Below are positions 28,320-31,948 of a DNA stretch of 31,948 bases, in pieces (position 1 is the stretch's first letter; each line of letters begins with the position of its first letter). This DNA comes from FEN-1219 sp035644475 (GTDB lineage: Bacteria; Pseudomonadota; Gammaproteobacteria; Steroidobacterales; Rariloculaceae), in contig DASQOL010000042.1 of NCBI GenBank assembly GCA_035644475.1, positions 1 to 31,948 on the forward strand, read 5' to 3'. Position numbers and translations under genes: made by a program. The notes beneath the pieces were generated by a model. It ran no database searches and was not told where the DNA came from. It was given only the letters and a program-made list of their open reading frames with translations.

Positions 28320-29516
28320 ATGCAACCCGCACCGAGCGTGACGCGCATTCCGCGCGCCGTCTGGGCCCTCGGCATCGTGAGCCTCTTCATGGACGTCTCG
28401 TCCGAGATGATCCATTCGCTGCTGCCGGTGTTCTTGACGAGCGTGCTCGGCGCGAGCGTGACGACCGTGGGCTTCCTCGAGGGCGTCGCCGAGGCCACGG
28501 CGTCGATCACGAAGGTGTTCTCCGGCACGCTCAGCGACCGGCTCGGCAAGCGCAAGCTGCTCACCGTCATTGGCTATGGGCTCGCCGCGTTCACGAAGCC
28601 GCTGATCGCAATCGCGCCCAGCACGGCCTGGGTGTTCGGCGCGCGCTTCGCGGACCGTGTGGGCAAGGGCATCCGCGGCGCGCCCCGCGACGCGCTGATC
28701 GCGGACCTCACGCCGGCCACGCTGCGCGGTGCAAGCTTCGGGTTGCGGCAGGCGCTCGACACCGTGGGCGCGTTTGCCGGCCCGCTGCTCGCGATGGCGT
28801 TGATGGCGCTGACGCACGACCGTTTTCGGTTCGTGTTCTGGATCGCCGTGATCCCCGCCATCGCGTCCGTGCTGCTGCTGATCGCGAGCGTCGACGAGCC
28901 GGAGCGCACCCGCAACCCCGACGCGAAGCCGCCGATGCTGCGCGCGATGCTCGGCACGCTCGGCGCGCGCTATTGGCTACTCGTGGCGGTGGCGGCGCTG
29001 TTCACGCTCGCGCGCTTCAGCGAGGCGTTCTTGATATTGAAGGCGGCGGACGATGGCTTCGCGGCCGCCACGGTGCCGCTCGTGCTGGTCGTGATGAACG
29101 TTGCTTACGCTTTGTCCGCGTACCCGGCCGGCAAGTGGTCCGACCGCGTGAACCGCTGGGTGATCCTCGGGCTCGGCTCGGGGCTGTTGATCGCGGCCGA
29201 CCTCGTGCTCGCCTTCTCCGGCTCGGTGGTGGGCGCGGGCGTCGGCATCGCCCTTTGGGGCGTGCACTTGGGCTGCACGCAGGGTCTGTTCTCGGCGCTC
29301 GTCGCCGACGCGTCGAGCCCGGAGCAGCGCGGCACCGCGTTCGGCGTGTTCTACCTCGTGACCGGCGTCGCGCTGCTCGCGGCGAGCGCGCTCGCGGGCG
29401 TCGTCTGGGACCGGCTCGGCCCCGCGGCAACGTTCTTGACGGGCGCGACGCTCGCCGCGCTGTCCGCCGGCGTGGCGCTCACGCTCTACTCCACCGGCCG
29501 CCTCCGCGGAAAATAG
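28320..29516 (+). CDS. MFS transporter
   Basis: 398 residues with 12 predicted transmembrane helices. The loop 2-3 motif reads GTLSDRLGKRKLLTVIGY, the MFS motif A form, and a related AGKWSDRVNRWVI lies at the start of the second half. FADRVGKGIRGAPRDALIADLTP, in the first half, is typical of a drug/metabolite efflux-like MFS subgroup. It starts at ATG 28320, shortly after divergent GST. The final residues RLRGK and the TAG stop are encoded within the REP-like palindrome (GGAAAATAGGGACATG), so the C-terminus was shaped by that element. Substrate unknown. Confidence 0.85.
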   Translation: MQPAPSVTRIPRAVWALGIVSLFMDVSSEMIHSLLPVFLTSVLGASVTTVGFLEGVAEATASITKVFSGTLSDRLGKRKLLTVIGYGLAAFTKPLIAIAPSTAWVFGARFADRVGKGIRGAPRDALIADLTPATLRGASFGLRQALDTVGAFAGPLLAMALMALTHDRFRFVFWIAVIPAIASVLLLIASVDEPERTRNPDAKPPMLRAMLGTLGARYWLLVAVAALFTLARFSEAFLILKAADDGFAAATVPLVLVVMNVAYALSAYPAGKWSDRVNRWVILGLGSGLLIAADLVLAFSGSVVGAGVGIALWGVHLGCTQGLFSALVADASSPEQRGTAFGVFYLVTGVALLAASALAGVVWDRLGPAATFLTGATLAALSAGVALTLYSTGRLRGK

Positions 29517-29660
29517 GGACATGTTGCCTTTTCGGCGAGATGCGGGCGTGATCTGTCGCGTGGAGTGGTCGCCGAAAAGGCAACATGTCCCTATTTTCCG
29601 CGGAACGATCTGTCGCGAGGCTGCCGCCGAAAAAGTAACCTGTCCCTATTTTCCGCCGGA
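29503..29660. repeat. REP-like palindrome cluster (AATAGGGACATG family)
   Basis: Arms 29503-29538 and 29569-29604 are perfect 36-bp inverted repeats with a 30-nt spacer. A third, inverted half-copy lies at 29623-29660 with a few changes (GTAACCTGTCCC for GCAACATGTCCC). The left arm supplies the TAG stop of the MFS gene. The same family as 9387-9464, here with CC in place of CT before the T-run. Confidence 0.85.
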
Positions 29661-29672
29661 CGAGGTGCTCGA

Positions 29673-30128
29673 ATGACTTCGATCGTGACTCTCGCGTTCC
29701 TCCATCACGCGGTGGCGTTTCTGCTGGTCGCCGTCGTCACCGTGGAGCTCGTGCTCATGCGCGAGCTCACGCTCACGACGGCGCGCAGCCTCGTGCGCAT
29801 GGACGCCGTCTACGGCGTGGCCGCGCTCGCGATCCTCGTGATCGGCTTCCTGCGGGTGTTCTATACGGAGAAGGGCTCCGCCTACTACTTTCACAGCATT
29901 CCGTTCATCCTGAAGATCGCGCTGTTCGCGATCGCGGGCCTGCTCTCGATCTATCCCACGAAGCAATACTTGAGCTGGCGCAAATCGCTCAAGGAGAACC
30001 GCGTGCCGGCGGTCGACGACCGCGTGCGGCGCAAGATCCGGATGATCCTGCACATCGAGCTCACGCTGCTGTTCTTGATGATGCTCTGCGCCGCGATGAT
30101 GGCGCGCGGCGTCGGCGTCTTCAGCTGA
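29673..30128 (+). CDS. DUF2214-family membrane protein
   Basis: 151 residues with four transmembrane helices (about 7-27, 46-64, 82-99, 126-146). LHHAVAFLLVAVVTVELVLMR at the start, AYYFHSIPFILKIALFAIAGLLSIYPTKQYLSWR in the middle and the terminal membrane helix are typical of DUF2214. Conserved membrane His residues suggest cofactor or proton roles, but the function is unknown. ATG 29673 is chosen because the longer frame upstream is translated from the palindrome. It is followed after 40 bp by the cupin gene and may be co-transcribed with it. Confidence 0.8.
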   Translation: MTSIVTLAFLHHAVAFLLVAVVTVELVLMRELTLTTARSLVRMDAVYGVAALAILVIGFLRVFYTEKGSAYYFHSIPFILKIALFAIAGLLSIYPTKQYLSWRKSLKENRVPAVDDRVRRKIRMILHIELTLLFLMMLCAAMMARGVGVFS

Positions 30129-30168
30129 GAGCGCCGGCAGAGAGTTCATTCGTTCAGAAGGGGAAACG

Positions 30169-30678
30169 ATGATCGACATGGTCGAGACGATCGGGGCCTT
30201 TCACACGGCCACCGACGAGCTGCCCTACGCCGACGACTGGGCGAACACGCCCGGCGTGCGCTTGAAGCTTCTGATGGCCGACATCGAGGGCGCACGCTTC
30301 GCCGTGCGAATCCGATTCGCGCCGGGCATCCTGCTGCCGCCGCACAAGCACACGGGCGAGGTCCATGCGTTCACGCTGTCGGGCGAATGGGCGTATCTCG
30401 AGCACGCGGACATTCCCCCGAGCCGCGCCGGATCGTATCTGTTCGAGCCGCCCGGCAGCACGCACACGCTCAAGGTCGCCGACCATGCGAAGGGCGACAC
30501 CGACGTCGTGTTCGTCGTCTACGGCGCGATGATCCACCTCGGTCCGAACGGCGAGGTGCTCGCGATCGGCGACGCGGAAAGTCACCTGCGCGACTGGCCC
30601 GCGGCCGTGCGCGCGCAGGGCAAGAAGCTGCCGGCGACGTTCCCGATCGGCGGATCGATGCGCTATCGGCCCGTTTGA
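30169..30678 (+). CDS. Cupin protein, 2,4'-dihydroxyacetophenone dioxygenase-like
   Basis: 169 residues forming a single cupin barrel. LPPHKHTGEVHAFTLSGEWAYLE carries the first motif with two His and the Glu region, and SYLFEPPGSTHTLKV the second-motif His, a likely Fe(II) site. The pattern matches the 2,4'-dihydroxyacetophenone dioxygenase family, though many members are annotated only by similarity and act on unknown substrates. AGAAGGGG before ATG 30169 supports the start. It converges on the VOC gene with a 27-bp palindrome between. Confidence 0.8.
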   Translation: MIDMVETIGAFHTATDELPYADDWANTPGVRLKLLMADIEGARFAVRIRFAPGILLPPHKHTGEVHAFTLSGEWAYLEHADIPPSRAGSYLFEPPGSTHTLKVADHAKGDTDVVFVVYGAMIHLGPNGEVLAIGDAESHLRDWPAAVRAQGKKLPATFPIGGSMRYRPV

Positions 30679-30686
30679 CCTCTGGC

Positions 30687-30744
30687 ACTAGGGTCAGACC
30701 CCGGGGACAGACGCGGACGTCTGTCCCCGGGGTCTGACCCTAGT
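30687..30744. terminator. Bidirectional terminator-like palindrome (GGGTCAGACCCC family)
   Basis: Perfect 27-bp arms 30687-30713 and 30718-30744 with a 4-nt loop, between the convergent cupin (stop 30678) and VOC (stop 30751) genes. There is no U-run. The ACTAGGGTCAGACC...CCGGGGACAG sequence is of a type found widely as dispersed palindromes in proteobacteria, so it may be a mobile REP element co-opted as a terminator. Confidence 0.75.
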
Positions 30745-30750
30745 TCCACG

Positions 30751-31620
30751 CTAGTTCAGGTCGCGCAGGCCCTCGTTGAGCTCGATCAGCGTCCCCCACG
30801 GATCGCGGATGAACGCGACGCCGAGCTTGAGCTCGGGCGAGTAGCGGTACGGCACCGTGAGCTCGACGCCCTTTGCCTGCAGCTCCTTGCAGAATGCCTC
30901 GAGCCCGCGGACCTCGAAGCCCACGTGGTCGATTGCGCGGCCGGCCGTGCCGACGAGCGGCTCGTCGGGCAGCCAGCTGAAGAAGTTCAGCATGTAGCCG
31001 ACGCCCGGCAGGTCGGCGCCGATGAAGAAGTCGGTCTGGCCCGGCCGCAGCGTCGCGTTGAACGTCTTCATGTACCACTGCTGCATCTCGACGAACTGCT
31101 TGTTCACGAAGTGCACGTGATGGTGTTTGATCGGCGGCGCGTTCGGCTCCATGTTCGTGACGAGCTCCACTTTCACGCCGTCGGGCCCGACCAGGTACTC
31201 GAACATGCCGTAGTTGCCGGCAGTCGGCGGCGCCGCGGGCTGTCCCGGCCCGGGCTCGCGCCCCACCGCGCGCTGGAAACCGTTCGCGACCGCGCGCGCG
31301 GCGACCGTCGCGACGTTCGGCACCGCGAAGCCGATGTGGTCGAGCGTCGTGCCGCGGGTGGGCCCTGTCGGCGCCTGCTTGCGGAAGAAGATGTAGACGT
31401 CGGGGAACTTCACCATGTCGGCGCCGTCCGGGCCGAACTTCGCGCGCGTGCCGCCGAGCGTGTCGACCCAGAATTTCATCTGCGCTTCGATGTCGGTGGC
31501 GTTGATGTGGTAGTGGCCGACGATGATCGGCGCGTCCTTGTTCGTGAGCTGTGCCGCGGCTTGCCATGCGGGCAGCACGGCGAGCAGGCTCGCGACGAGC
31601 AGTCGGAATGCGGTCTTCAT
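30751..31620 (-). CDS. Exported VOC/glyoxalase-family protein, two domains
   Basis: 289 residues. A Sec signal (MKTAFRLLVASLLAVLPAWQAAA) is followed by two vicinal-oxygen-chelate units: the first from VGHYHINATDIEAQMKFWVDTLGG to VKVELVT, the second from HHHVHFVNKQFVEMQQWYMKTF to WGTLIELNEGL. His residues in DHIGFAV, DHVGFEV and HHHVHF and Glu in VELV and IELNE are suitable metal ligands. An exported VOC protein suggests a periplasmic lyase, dioxygenase or binding function; the substrate is unknown. ATG 31620 with GGGGA upstream begins the signal peptide. TATACT at 31672-31667 (minus) is a likely -10. Confidence 0.82.
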   Translation of the reverse strand: MKTAFRLLVASLLAVLPAWQAAAQLTNKDAPIIVGHYHINATDIEAQMKFWVDTLGGTRAKFGPDGADMVKFPDVYIFFRKQAPTGPTRGTTLDHIGFAVPNVATVAARAVANGFQRAVGREPGPGQPAAPPTAGNYGMFEYLVGPDGVKVELVTNMEPNAPPIKHHHVHFVNKQFVEMQQWYMKTFNATLRPGQTDFFIGADLPGVGYMLNFFSWLPDEPLVGTAGRAIDHVGFEVRGLEAFCKELQAKGVELTVPYRYSPELKLGVAFIRDPWGTLIELNEGLRDLN

Positions 31621-31666
31621 GGTCCCCTCTCGTTCGAGTTGTTCGGAGAATCGGTCGGCCCGAGAG

Positions 31667-31672
31667 AGTATA
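31667..31672 (-). promoter_or_regulatory. -10 element of the VOC gene
   Basis: Minus-strand TATACT at 31672-31667, about 47 bp upstream of ATG 31620. No good -35 is seen at 16-18 nt. Confidence 0.45.
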
Positions 31673-31729
31673 GCCACGTAGGTCCTTTGGCACGCGCGGC
31701 CCCTCGAGCGGCCGCGGTAGCATAGCGGC

Positions 31730-31948
31730 ATGAGGCGACTCGAACCTCGCTTGCTGGGCACGTTGGCCGCCGGGGCGCTAGCCGCCGCGGCCGATCCGTG
31801 CGGCGCGCAGACGGCCGGGCAGTCGGGCGCCGGCAGAGTGATGACCTCGGGCCGCGAAACGGGCTCCGGCGGCGGCGCCGCAACCTCCGGCGCAACCGCT
31901 AGCGAGGCCCCCGCGTCCGCCCGCGCCCTACCCCGTTTCGAGCTCACC
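31730..31948 (+). CDS. Start of an exported protein, truncated by the window end
   Basis: An open frame from ATG 31730 runs off the end of the window (73 codons). It begins MRRLEPRLLGTLAAGALAAAA, a plausible Sec signal with cleavage near CGAQ, followed by a Gly/Ala/Ser-rich linker region (SGRETGSGGGAATSG). It is divergent from the VOC gene. Nothing more can be said from this fragment. Confidence 0.5.
   Translation, partial: MRRLEPRLLGTLAAGALAAAADPCGAQTAGQSGAGRVMTSGRETGSGGGAATSGATASEAPASARALPRFELT

Noticed and set aside
29565..29672. Upstream extension of DUF2214 (start at 29565)
   Set aside because: It translates only the REP-like palindrome; the membrane protein begins naturally at 29673.
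31676..31690. ACGTAGGTCCTTTGG resembles the recurrent box near the VOC gene and the last partial gene
   Set aside because: The half-site spacing is one base short on the plus strand and one long on the minus strand, and the VOC -10 (TATACT) lies only a few bases away, so the geometry does not fit the other sites.

Overview
The window is a GC-rich (roughly two-thirds G+C) proteobacterial chromosome segment. A type VI secretion gene, outer-membrane beta-barrels, a lipoprotein with a lipobox, Tat and Sec signal peptides and FixJ-type two-component genes all point to a Gram-negative. A soil or freshwater gamma- or betaproteobacterium is most likely, but I cannot fix the genus from sequence alone.

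Layout: (1) 1-2682 is the edge of a type VI secretion locus: the C-terminus of a TagH/Fha-type protein, convergent with a Ser/Thr kinase and PP2C phosphatase pair, a complete threonine-phosphorylation switch. (2) 2683-3188 holds a long imperfect inverted repeat. (3) 3189-6430 carries metabolic and transport genes: a cation diffusion facilitator, and an FAD-linked 2-hydroxyacid dehydrogenase with an exported class II aldolase-like protein. (4) 6487-9376 is a two-component operon: a sensor kinase with an extracytoplasmic ABC-substrate-binding-like domain, and a single-domain response regulator. (5) 9387-19740 is a run of small envelope and stress-type genes (two HdeD-like, DUF202, DUF333 lipoprotein, DUF3313, a frameshifted MipA/OmpV-like protein, a beta-barrel, DUF1622, a formylglycine-generating-enzyme homologue, secreted proteins) plus one LysR regulator. 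(6) 19741-24763 is a second two-component cluster: a FixJ-type regulator, a single-domain regulator, a DUF481 outer-membrane protein and, convergently, a second kinase of the same architecture. (7) 24949-31948 carries more envelope and small proteins, then GST, MFS, DUF2214, cupin and VOC genes.

The main finding is a recurrent 15-bp near-palindrome, consensus CCAARGTCCNATNGS. I found it about 15 times. Where a downstream gene can be assigned, it lies in the same orientation at promoter distance. It precedes both response-regulator operons and the small envelope/stress genes, but I did not find it before the ordinary metabolic genes. At several sites a -10-like hexamer begins 24-25 nt after the GTCC core, so the motif covers the -35 region. 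The two best copies, before the two two-component operons, also share TAGAGTCCC at exactly that spacing. I infer a local, partly self-regulated regulon whose regulator may be the FixJ-type protein at 20193-20888. I do not recognise this box.

The window also has several families of REP-like palindromes. One contains in-frame TAG codons that end flanking genes.
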